From Mrakia gelida (Eukaryota; Basidiomycota; Tremellomycetes; Cystofilobasidiales; Mrakiaceae), in NCBI GenBank assembly GCA_024345305.1, contig BRON01000003.1, forward strand, positions 2,046,001-2,110,000: a stretch of DNA of 64,000 bases. Reading direction: 5' to 3'. Position numbers and translations under genes: made by a program. Numbering within the stretch: the stretch's first letter is position 1; each line of letters starts with the position of its first letter. The notes beneath the pieces were generated by a model. It did not search any database and had not been told where the DNA came from. It worked only from the letters and a program-made list of their open reading frames with translations. Positions 54,701-64,000 of this stretch are shown here, in pieces.

Positions 54701-57700
54701 GAGGAGTAGGTTTGGTAGGTGGAGGAAGCTCGGACGCTTTGGCGTAGAGGGAGAGGTCTTCGGGTTGGGCGGCGACGAAGTGGAGGAGGAGGGAGGAGGG
54801 TTGAACGTTCTTGACGGTGATGGTTCGGATGGCTGGGGAGTTGACGATCACGGAACCGAAGTCTTTGGAGCGAAGCGACAAAGAAGTAAAAAGGGAAGAG
54901 AAGAGGGGAGGAGAGGGGAGGGGAAGGAGGGGAGGGGTGAGCGAGGTGCTCGACGCGTCGAGGGAAAGAACGGAGGGCGAGCAGAACTACTAACCGACGA
55001 AGTTGAGTCCCGAAGGCGTGTAGATCTTGTAGAGATGGGAGTGGAGCGTGACGCCATCGAGGTCGACGTTCTGAGCGTGGATTTCGACCTGTTTTTTGTC
55101 CAAAAAAAGCGAGCTCGTGTCAGTTCGTTTCCGTCGCTCGCCCCCACTCACTCGAACGCGTCTCTCGTTTCCTTCACCTCCCCTCTCCCAACCCATGAAC
55201 CCAAACGCCTCAAGAACTCACCATCTGATCCTTCGACCTATCCAACAACGACCTCACGTTCAGCTGCTTCGTGTAGTGAGGGTTGATCCTTCTGGGGAAG
55301 AAATCGATCTTCTCCGTCGTTGATTCCCTGGGAGGAATGGTGATGAAGATCCTCGAAGCCGAGAGGACCTTGGAGATGAATCGGAGCTCGATCTTGGCGG
55401 GGAGGTCGGAGAGGTTCGAGATGGAGATGGAGGAGGATCTGGGTGGGTAGGAGGGAGGGGAGGTGGGTGGGTGAGAGGCGAGGTGGGAGGGAGGGAGGGG
55501 GGGAGACGAGATCGGTCAGCGAACGTGAAACGAGACCCGTCGAGACAGGTTGGACTGCGAAAAGAAGGTGAGACGAGCCACTCACTTGCTACTCCCAACC
55601 GTAACCTGTCCAAAATCCAACACGTTCGGCTCGACCTTGATACTCGTCGAGCACACCGAAGCCGTGCACATCATCACCTTCCTCCTCTTGTACACCGCTT
55701 CCCTCCCTCTCATCGTCCTACTCCCCAGCTGTCCTCGACTCGAACTGTTCGACGGAGCCCCCACCGTCGTCGTCGACGAAGGCGAGTAGTCAAGCGTGAC
55801 TCTAAAACTCGTCGAGACCAACGAGCCCGGATCAACGAAGAGCGGGATATCCTGCGAGGGAGTGTAGGACAGCCACACTCGATATTCGGTCCCTGGACGC
55901 ATGATGAGTTCCTCGATCTGGTTGGCGGTGATGTTGGAGATGGAGGGTTCTAGAGCCCAGGGGCGACGGAGGAGGGATTCGTGGGTTGAGATGTTGGGGG
56001 GTTGGGGAGGGGAGAGGATGGTTGAGCGGGGTGGGGAGGCGGGTTGGGGAGAGGGGAGTTGGTGTTGGAAGGAGGAGGTGATGGAGGATTTGTTGTTGTC
56101 TGAAGGTGAGGGAGGAGGGGGAGGGTCGTCGGATCGACGAGAGTTGGTTCGGGAGAGGGAGCGGTCGATGGACGAGTCGAGGAGGGAGGAGTTGGATCCT
56201 CCTCCTCCTCCTCCTCCGTCGGTGCTGTTGTTGGATTCGGTGGCGGAGGAGAGGTTGGAAGGGGAGCGGAAGGGAGAGGAGGATCGAGGAACTCCGGAGG
56301 TGTTGTTGGGAGGGAAGACGCGACCTGCGACGACGGACGGCGCGACAGGTTTGGGATGAAGAAGCGTTCCTGATTCGGATCCTCCGATGAACGTCGATGG
56401 CGCTCCTCGGCCTAGGAAGTTGACCTGTTGGTGGCTCGAGGCGTCCGAGTCGTCTCCTCGATTCGAAACCGTAGCTCGTCGAACTCCTCCTTCTCCGACG
56501 CTCGCCGACAAGTCTCTCGGAACCGTCGTCCTCGAGGACTCCATCGCCACTCCCAGAGCTTCGTCGTTCAGCAGCTCGTCTCCCTTCACTCCTCCGAACA
56601 AGAACTTCACGTCCCATCCGACCTCCTTCCCTAGCGTGACCTCGATGGGTTCGTCTCCGGTGTTCTTGATCCTGATGAGGTGTCGAATCGAGCTCCCTCG
56701 GATGATGTTACCAAAGTTGACCGACGGACCTGAGAGGACTTGGAGGATGTTCTGCTCGGCTGAAGGATCGAGGGCGGTGCTTCCTGAAGCTTGAAGGAGG
56801 AGGGTGTTGCTGGGGTTGTTGAGGTTGCAGACCAACACGTCGAGGAAGAAGTCGTCTCCTCCTGCCCCATCCGCTCCGACGAAAACCGCGAGGGCGAACC
56901 TCCTCGTCTCGAGAGGGGCGACAGCCGGTAGGAGAACGACCTTCCTCCCATCGGTTCCTTCTCCTCCCAGAGGGAACCTCTCTCCCGAGTCGAGGTCCTC
57001 CAGGGCTGCCCAGACCTGCCAGGGCGACGAGTCGAAGACGACGGCGCACGAGAGGAGGAGAGGGATGTCGGACGCGTTTCTGACGATGAACTCGCGCGAG
57101 ACGGCTGTTCGAGGAGAGAGGGAGCTTCCGTAGTCGAGGGAGAGTTGGGAGGAGTGGGAGAGAGTGCCTTGGAAAGGAGTGGAGGGTTCGAGAGGGTGGG
57201 AAACGGCGGTGTTGGTTGAAGGGTCGACGGCTGAAGCGAGGAAGATGCTCTCGCAGATGGAGGCCGAGTAGGGAACGGTGAAGGTTTGAGGCTTGTCGAA
57301 TTCGGCGAAGGGAGTCTCCTCGAGAGGTTGAGGGCCGTCTGGGTCCAAGGTGGACGCGTCCGAAGGTGGGGAAGAAGTCCTCGAGGCGACGAAGACGAGG
57401 TCGCCGTGTACCGACGTCGAAGACCTGAGCGCGTCTCCTGACGACCCTTCTCCTCCCATTCCAGCAATCCCATAGACATGCACTCCGTCCAGCCCATCCA
57501 GCACCGACGTCGACGCAGGAGTTTCCTTCTCTCCCAGAACGACGACCGACTCGACGGGAGGTTCCGCTCCAGCCGACGCTCCCAGACCTCCTTCTTCTCC
57601 GTCCAACCACCACGTAGGAGCCTTCTGCATCGCTCCTCTGAGCACCCCTCCTGCTACCGGTGTGGCCAAGAGGAGATCCAATACCGGAGCTGCCTTGGGG

Positions 57701-58365
57701 GTGACGAGAGCTGCTGGTTCCTCGGTGGCTGCTGGGGAGCACGATTGAGGCGGCGGAGGGGCGAAGGAGAAGTTGATCGACGAGGACGAGAAGGGTTGGA
57801 GGAGGATGGATTTGAGAGGTTGGGTGGTTGGAGGAAGGGGAGAGCCAGATCGATGGGAGCTTGAGGATTGACGAGAGTTGGGTAGGGAGACGTTGGAGCC
57901 TTTTGGGAAAGAGAGAACAAGAGAGGCGGTCGTCGATCAGCTCGTGTGCGGTTGAGGCTTGGTCTCGCTCTTCGCTCCCCACAAGTCCTGGGAGAGCAAA
58001 GTGTACTCACTCTTGCTAGAGTCCTTCCTCTCCGTCGGGGGTTCCATCCAGAACTCTACTTCTCCTCCTCCTCTGCTTGCGAGCTCTACCTTGAGCTCGT
58101 CAGGTCCATCGTTCCGAACCTCGAGTTGAGCTCGTTTTGGCCGACCTGACTGAACGTAGACGTCCTCGATGTGAAGGTGAGAGGGTAACGAAAGAAGAAT
58201 GGGTCCTCGAGTGGAAGATGACGAGGAAGAGGTGGTCGGTGGTGGTGGTGGTGGCGACGGTGGACGGGTTGCTGAGGTTGGAGGGATTGGGAGGAAAGGA
58301 GGGGAAGAGGAGGAGGAGGAGGTGATGGAGGGACCTCCTTCTCCAACGCTTTGGAACGAGAGCAT
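51756..58365 (-). CDS. Very large MSP/ASH-repeat protein
   Basis: A chain of exons on the minus strand spans about 6.6 kb. It starts at the ATG at 58365 (MLSFQSVGEGGPS) or further upstream. Repeated blocks have the pattern of ASPM-SPD2-Hydin/MSP Ig-like domains: IFGNIIRGSS-type (VNFGNIIRGSSIRHLIRIKN), LDFGQVTVGSSKSSSISISN, KDFGSVIVNSPAIRTITVKN and INFGNLEKGDSKSKTIIIHN, then VEPFGKKEVAGFVFTPSMPG. Between them are Gly/Ser/Pro-rich inserts. The C-terminus has a short coiled-coil (EDEELENILQKLKIARRK) and ends TTFELSQ at 51756. ASH domains occur in ciliary, centrosomal and Golgi-linked proteins; no such organelle is implied here. The predicted protein is about 1,700 residues. Exon limits are approximate, but the frames join throughout. 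Confidence 0.75.
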
Positions 58366-59001
58366 GCCTGCTGAGAGGGAGAGCGTTTCGAGAGGGGATA
58401 AGGGGTGTGCTGGAAGGAGTCGGGTAGTCGTGCTGGCGTTTGGTTGAGGTGGGGGTTGTTGATTTAGCACATTGCGGGTTGTTGGATGAAGGGGAGGAGG
58501 ATGAGTAGGCGACGAAGAAGAGAGCAGAGTAAGGGGGAACTCTTGAGGACTTCGAACCAACGACGCTCAACGGGTGAAGACGGGAAAGGGAAGGGTCCGA
58601 GGGGCTGCTGGTAGTGTCGAAGAGACGAGGGCTGGTTGAGTTGATCTATAGAGGGAGAAGGAAGGAGAACCGAACAAAGACGAGGACGAGGGAGGAGCAG
58701 GGACGTCAGCTTCATGCCTTCACTCTCGCTCTCTGTCTCCTCTCTCTCTACAAACGCCGTTGGACTCACTTTGCGAAAGATTTGTTAGGCTTTTGACCTG
58801 TCTCTTGTTGGTCGTTGCTTTCCGCAACGGAGGTTGGGAAAGGGATGAAGGTCGTCAGAAGAAACGACGCTCTTCTCGCACACGAGCGTTTTCACGGAGC
58901 TCGCTCTCGCTCGCGCCCAGCCCTCCTCCTCCTTCTTCCCTCCAACCCCTCACTCCCTCAAAAACAAAAACTTTCTTCCTTTCTCTTCATATCTTGACGC
59001 A
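58366..59001. other. Divergent upstream region of the ASH protein and YAE1
   Basis: About 640 bases between the two start codons. An open minus-strand frame continues upstream of 58365 for about 195 bases without an ATG, so the ASH protein could be longer through an upstream exon. No other gene was recognised. Confidence 0.45.
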
Positions 59002-59954
59002 ATGGACATCGACGAACCCACCTCTACGTTCATCGAAACTCAAGAAGGAGCGGACGACGACTGGGAGGAAGATCAACCTTACCAACCCTCAGCCTCAACT
59101 TCCTCAACTCATCCCGCTCCTTTCCCTTCTTCGACCTTCGCCGCTTCCTGCACAGGTCAAGCGGATAAGGAGTGGTCTTCTATGAGAGAGAAGTATACGA
59201 ATGTGCGTATGGACTCACAAATCTACCTCTTCTGCTGTTCATATTGGAACTCTCGCTCGCTCGGCCATCGAAATCGTTCGTTCGAGCTCACACACCTTCC
59301 TTCCCTCCCTTCTTCGTTTCGTTTCGTTTCGTTTCGTTCGCGTTTAAACAGGACGGCTTCCGCGAAGGCATCACCTCCGGCAAACTCTCCACCCTCCAAT
59401 CAGGTTTCGACTCAGGCTACCTCCTCTCCTCCCTTCCTTCTCGTCAACTAGGGAATCTCAGAGGAAGAGCATCCTCCCTCCTTGCTCTTCTCCTCCTTGC
59501 TCCCTCTCAACCCACCTCAACCTCCAACCCCCTCCCCCCTCGCACCAGCAAACCCACCCACCTCCTCACCTCCCACCTCACCCCCTCCTCTCGCTCCCAA
59601 CTAATCGAAGAAACCCGCACCCTAGTCCGCGACCTCTCTCGCATCAAAATGCTCGATGTAGTAGGCCGGGATCTGGAAGCGGACGAGCATACGAGGAGTC
59701 ATGGGGAGGGAGGGGAGGGAGGAGCGGAGTGGCAGGAGGGGAGTAGGAAGGAGATGGATGAGTTGGAGGGGTTGATGGAGGGCATGGTAGGGGATGGGAA
59801 GATAGAGGGAGGGGGTGTGGGAGTTGGAGAGAAGGGAGAAGGAGGGAAGTTGAATTTGGAGGTGGGAGGGGTGGTGGATGGACGGTTGAGGGAGTTGATG
59901 AGGAGGGCTGTTGGTGGTGAGGTGAGGAAGGGGGAGGTGGAGGAGGAGATGTGA
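59002..59954 (+). CDS. YAE1: Yae1-family protein, Fe-S adaptor for Rli1 maturation
   Basis: Yae1 with Lto1 bridges the cytosolic Fe-S targeting complex to the ABC protein Rli1/ABCE1. Exons 59002-59202 and 59352-59954 give 267 residues. The hallmark deca-GxxxG segment begins the second exon (DGFREGITSGKLSTLQSGFD, then SGYLLSSLPSRQLGNLRG). The leader is acidic (MDIDEPTSTFIETQEGADDD). The C-terminal third is Gly/Glu-rich and poorly conserved; yeast Yae1 is only about 140 residues. The single intron contains a TTTCG pentamer repeat. Confidence 0.85.
59311..59340 (+). repeat. TTTCG pentanucleotide repeat in the YAE1 intron
   Basis: Four to five consecutive TTTCG units lie just upstream of the acceptor at 59351. 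The composition is the same as the CGAAA-type runs frequent in other introns of this window. Confidence 0.8.
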
Positions 59955-60333
59955 TGGATTGGTTTGGAGGTTGAAGACGCGTCGAGGTGGGAAAGGGATC
60001 GCAACGACCGCTGGTGCTTCCTTCTTTCGCTCGGCTCCGTGTTTTGACGAGTGAGTGAGGATGGGTGCCTACTTTGATGGATCGGACAAATCTTCGAGGC
60101 TGGAGGTGTTGAGGGAAAGAGAGGAAGGACGGTCGCGCGTTCGTCGTTGGATTGACCGCTGGCTGAGCTTTCTTCTTGCTTCTCATCGGGTCGAAGCGAG
60201 CAGCGTACACTATGGCAATCGAGCTTCGTACGCAGAGGCAGGGAAGCCAAACTGCTTGGAGGGCGGGGCGGCCGTCGGAGATCAGAAAGAAAAACGAAAA
60301 CGAAACCGACTCGTCGCGTGAAATCGCGCCCGT
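59955..60333. other. Intergenic between convergent YAE1 and the membrane-protein gene
   Basis: About 380 bases with both 3' UTRs. No gene was recognised. An ACGCGT site lies near 59978. Confidence 0.45.
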
Positions 60334-62068
60334 CTAAGTCGTGTAAAGATAGGTAACGAGCACAGCAGACATAACCATCAGGGTACATATCTCCCAAAAA
60401 AAAATCAAATCCACTCCTCCCCTCCCAGCATCCAACTCGATCGTCGACCTATTCCCTCCTCCCGTCACTCCACCCACCGTCGTCTCCCCCTTCCAACTCG
60501 TCCACCCTTGCCAGCTCTTCCCTGCACCGCTCTCGTACTCTTCGTTGACGATAGCGATACCTGCCTCCGTACCTCCGTTAGTGGCGATGTCCCAGCTCCC
60601 TCGGAACGTCTCCTTCGGGAAGTAAGCGAGAATGCTTGAGTTGAGAGCGACGGCGTTGAAGTTGAGGTCGGAGGTGGAGGGGAGGGAGGTCACGTTGGCG
60701 TAGATGGTTCCCTCCATGTCTCCCGCGAGGTCTTTGGTGATGAGGGTGGCGGAGAAGGGTGGAGTGGACGTGGTGCGAGAGGGAGAGGAGAGGAAGTTGA
60801 GGGTCGTTTGGATTGCTTTTCGACAGAGGAAGGAGAGGGATTGGTAGGTGTTCCAATCGCCAAGGATCAAGTTTCCAGCAAAGATTCGGATATCCCGAGC
60901 GGTCGTGTTCTGTTGGAAGATGTGAACCGAGTGAGCGAAGAACGAGAACGAACACGAACGAAGAATGGAAGAGACGCGTCGCGACTTACGATTTCGCTGT
61001 CGATGAAGCCTCGGGGTGCTCGAACGTCAATCACACCGATGCTGACGGTGAAGAGGTTTCAGAAGACGACCGTGGTGTCTGGTTCGGCGAAGATGCTGAG
61101 GTTGCTGATGTAGAAAGAGGGGGCCAGAGTGACGGTGATGTTGAAGACGAGAGTGTTGTTTCCCTCGCTGGCGAGACCCGATGACCAGAGCGTGGGTTGA
61201 TAGACGGCATCCGAAGAGGTCTGAGATGAGTCGAGAGGGGGCAAGACGGTCAGAGTCTGCTCGATTCGATCCGAAGAGGCGTCTCCTCGTCGCTCCAAAC
61301 TCACTTGCAAGATCACCCCAGCCTGACCGTCTCCGTTGTAGTACAGTCCACCCGACGTCCTCGAGAGCTCCTCCACTCCCAAAGCCATCGAAGAGGTCTC
61401 GTTGGAGGGGTCTGGTTCCCTCCAGAAAGCCTTGACATCGACGACGTGGTCCGAGATTGAGAGGTTGTCCGCTTGAAAGATCGTGATCTGCGTGGAGTGA
61501 CTCCCGAGGACCTTGATGAAGAGTGCTGGGTTCGTGCCGAGCTTGAAGGTTTGGGAGGAGGAGGAGAGGATGGTGTAGTTCGAGTCGGTCTGTCTATCAG
61601 AGGAGGGGATGTAGGAGGAGGTTGGCGAGGAGAAGTTGAAGGGCGAGATGAAGGTTCCGTCGGCTGGAATGGGAGACGAAGGAATCTGATGAGGAAAGCG
61701 GATCGAGAAGAGAGTCAGCAGGAGTTCTCTCGAGAGAGGACAGACCAAGAACGAGTGAGAGAAGCACGAACCCAGGGGTCGACGCTTGAGGTCGCGAGCG
61801 AGAGATCCGCCGGCCAAATCTCCTTCTTCTCCTTCTCCCTCTTCCTCGTCACTGACAGCCAAATCATTCCAGATAACAATCCAGCGAGAGCCAGCAGAAT
61901 CAACACCCCACCTATCCATATCTTGCGCTTCCGGGCGAGGACGAACGCCCGCGGAGGTGGTTTGGGTGCGCAACTCTCGATAGTTGCTTCGTCGAAAGTT
62001 TGGACTGAGCTGTGAGCTCGAGAGACGCTAGGCCTCTCTTGAAGCTCGTACGCTGGCGACTGGTCCAT
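60334..62068 (-). pseudogene. Two-helix membrane protein with an in-frame TGA (possible pseudogene)
   Basis: The frame from 62068 (MDQSPAYELQERPSVSRA) has an N-terminal helix (IWIGGVLILLALAGLLSGMI) followed by a large exterior-type region with many N-glycosylation sequons (NNTLVFNITVTLAP, then LSIFAEPDTTVVF). The frame then meets TGA at 61061-61059. It continues in the same frame as NLFTVSIGVIDVRAPRGFID, joins by a normal intron to NTTARDIRIFAGNLILGDWN, and ends with a C-terminal helix (DLIFFWEICTLMVMSAVLVT) at 60334. The type (two helices, glycosylated exterior) is unrecognised. The stop may be a sequencing error (TGG to TGA), a real break, or be removed by an unusual intron from a GTCATC donor near 61185 to the CAG at 61039. 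The 5' end may include another exon. Confidence 0.55.
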
Positions 62069-62592
62069 ACCGTATGGAGGTGGATGCGAGGGGTGAACTG
62101 GAGCTGACACCCTGCAGTAGAAGCGAGAGGGAGAGAAAGACGTTGAGGGAGGAACGAGAAGACAGAGAGCGAGTCTGTCACTTCCCGATTTGGACCACCC
62201 TGACAGAATCTACGGATCGCCGCCATCCGATAAGGACGGAAAGATGCTGTCCGAAAAGAACTTGTGAGGAGGAAGAGGTCGCGCTAGGGAGGGAAGGGGT
62301 TGGAGGAAGGAAGGAGGGGGATGTGAGCTCGACGATTTCGTTTCGACGCCTCCGCCTTGTGCGTTCAAAATGGTTGGTTGAGAGAAGTGCGATATCTGGA
62401 CGTGTATCCGCGAGAAACAGGAGTTCAAGGCGCGAGAATGCCTCTTTCTGAGCATGAAAAGTGCAGTGAAGGGTGAGGGAGAGACGACGAGGAACGGACC
62501 CAATCCAAAGGGAGGCGAGGAAGCTCAACTTCGCTTCTTCCTTCCCTCCCTCTTCTTCCTTCCCAACGACCAGCCTCCCCCATCCTCGAACC
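62069..62592. other. Divergent upstream region
   Basis: About 520 bases between the minus-strand start at 62068 and the start of paralog B at 62593. A minus-strand acceptor-like CTGCAG precedes an open stretch just upstream of 62068, so a 5' exon of the membrane protein may lie here. Confidence 0.4.
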
Positions 62593-64000
62593 ATGTCCAT
62601 CCTCCTTCCTTCTCCTCTCCTTCCTTGGGACGTCATCGCGCACATCATCGAAGCCAACTGGATCGAACCCGTCGACATCACCGTCCGAGAAACGCTCACC
62701 TTGTTCGTTCCTCGCTCGAACCGGTTTGGAGCTCGGGCGGTCGCTATGATGGAAAGGAGAAAGGAGATCTTCCCTTGGATGACGTTGAGCCTACGTTGTA
62801 CCATTCCGTGGTCTATTGAAGAGAGCGGTCGAGCTAATCTCCTTCTTTCTCGCCCAGGTCTCGAAGGAAACCAACGTTCGGCCCTCCTCCTCCTTCTCTC
62901 TCATCGAACGTCTCACTCACTGACTCTGTTCTCGTCGTTCTTGTTTCTCGTTACAGAGAATTGCCTCTAGGCTCTACTACCACTGCATCGCTCTCACTAG
63001 TCAGGAATCCCTCGTCAAGTTCACAAACCTCGTTCAGAACCCCTCCTCCTCCCAACCCATCGCCCCTCTCATCCGCTACCTCTCCGTCAACCGGCTCTCA
63101 GAGGACCACGAGGTGATGGAGGAAGAGGAGGCTTTGGCCTGGTGGAAAGAGATGCACATCCTAACGTCGCTCCTCCCCAACCTCGCCGTTCTCAGAGGAG
63201 GGCTTCCTCCGACCAATCATAGTGAGGAGGTCCAGGACGAGATGATGGCTGCGTTGTTGTCTTGCCCTTCGAAGTCCTTGTCAGCAATTAGCAGCATGGG
63301 AATCACCACCAGGAACCAAGCCGACATGCTCTCCCTCATCCAACAATCATCCTCCTCGCTCCAACTTCTTTGGATCTCAGGAATCGATCTGAACGACGCG
63401 GATCCCTCCGGCCTCCTTCCTTCTTCCCTCACCGCTTTCCCTCTCCTTAATTCGGTAGTCTACAATGACTTCGCTCATATGGGACCCATCGTACTTCCTC
63501 TCTCTTCCTCCGACTGGATCCTCCCCGCCCTTCGAACCCTCCAGATCGACGCCTCCCCTTTCATCCTCCCGATCATCCAAACCCACGGTCCCAATCTCCA
63601 AGAGCTCGGTTTCGAGGATCAGTCGTTCGACGACGAGGCCACCTACGAGTCGTGGTTTGGACTTTGTCCCAGCCTCGAGACGTTCGCTTGGGAGGTATGG
63701 GAACCGCTCGACGAGTGGGACGACCGACCCGTCGCGTTCAACTTCGTCTCGCCCGTCACCTCCGTTCGAACGATCACCATCTCCAACCGCTCCGAGTACG
63801 AAGAAGCTCCTACTCCCTCACTCGTAGATGGGATCGTCCCTCTCACGGTCAATAGGACGAACTTCCCCTCCCTCGAACGCGTCGTCTTTGGAAGTCACGT
63901 CGAGATCTCGAGGACGTGAGTCTCCCTTCTCATTCGCTTCCTTCCCTCTCTCTTCTCCTCTCTGACCTTCCCTTTTGTCTCCTTCATCCCTTCCAGTCTC
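62593..64000 (+). CDS. F-box-like/leucine-rich family protein, paralog B (3' partial)
   Basis: The start MSILLPSPLLPWDVIAHIIE matches paralog A. A VSKETN microexon sequence lies at about 62859-62876 and the main exon from about 62956 begins RIASRLYYHCIALTSQESLV. Leucine-rich segments and the end block (TSVRTITISNRSEYEE, then NFPSLERVVFGSHVEISR) align with paralog A. After ISR the sequence GTGAGT at 63917 looks like a donor, as in paralog A, so the last exon lies beyond the window. A protein joined at 62780-62860 does not read through with a canonical GT donor in the right phase: the first exon ends in a different phase from the microexon. The gene may therefore be broken, or use a splice site I did not recognise. 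Confidence 0.6.

Noticed and set aside
54261..55286. A 341-residue plus-strand frame antisense to the ASH protein
   Set aside because: Low-complexity antisense shadow; the sense frame has domain repeats and matching splice sites.
56708..57982. A 424-residue Arg-rich minus-strand frame
   Set aside because: It is a shadow of the ASH protein in another frame, with no domain and abnormal composition.
61059..61061. Selenocysteine at the in-frame TGA
   Set aside because: Higher fungi are not known to use selenocysteine and no SECIS-like element was seen; sequencing error, mutation or splicing is more likely.

Overview
This 64 kb window is nuclear DNA of a basidiomycete fungus, most likely a red or pale yeast of the Pucciniomycotina (Rhodotorula/Sporobolomyces/Leucosporidium-like; this placement is inference). 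The evidence: almost every recognisable gene is cut by several short introns of about 60-110 nt with GTGAGT-type donors, a CTGAC branch site close to the acceptor and C/T-rich sense strands. Proteins are rich in Ser/Pro/Ala low-complexity tails. The families are fungal (Mcm1-type MADS box, Fdc1/Pad1, Atl1, fungal CASTOR-like ACT protein, Yae1). No tRNA, rRNA, transposon or CRISPR was seen.

Layout. 1-9 kb: the end of a Ser-rich protein, HGH1 (eEF2 folding chaperone), a small unresolved spliced locus, then a tail-to-tail FDC1/PAD1 pair (prenylated-FMN decarboxylase plus the flavin prenyltransferase that makes its cofactor). 9.5-15 kb: a large class-3 lipase on the minus strand. 15.5-20 kb: an Atl1 alkyltransferase-like protein, divergent from an F-box-like gene, then a MYND-finger gene. 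20-26 kb: an unrecognised minus-strand gene and an MCM1/SRF-type MADS-box regulator. 27-29 kb: a small one-helix membrane protein divergent from ATP17 (ATP synthase subunit f). 30-35 kb: a Ser/Thr-rich single-pass surface-type protein and an F-box-like paralog. 35-44 kb: mitochondrial ribosomal protein uS9m, a CASTOR/ACT-like protein, a SNIP1-like FHA protein and a short SGT1. 44-51 kb: glutathione reductase, a GNAT acetyltransferase and an ABHD11-type mitochondrial hydrolase. 51.7-58.4 kb: one very large protein of MSP/ASH-type repeats. 59-64 kb: YAE1, a two-helix membrane protein whose frame is interrupted by an in-frame TGA, and a second copy of the F-box-like paralog running off the right edge.

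Functionally this is mostly housekeeping: mitochondrial respiration and translation (ATP17, MRPS9, ABHD11), translation and Fe-S factor maturation (HGH1, YAE1), HSP90 co-chaperoning (SGT1), redox (GLR1) and DNA-damage signalling (Atl1). FDC1/PAD1 is the only clear metabolic cluster. The most unusual points are the membrane-anchored form of PAD1, the in-frame TGA, the paralog pair with an 18-nt microexon, the TPR-less SGT1, the giant ASH-repeat protein in a fungus presumed to lack flagella, and a recurring ACGCGT motif inside introns. Exon limits were read by eye from splice motifs and frame. They are exact where exons are listed and approximate elsewhere.
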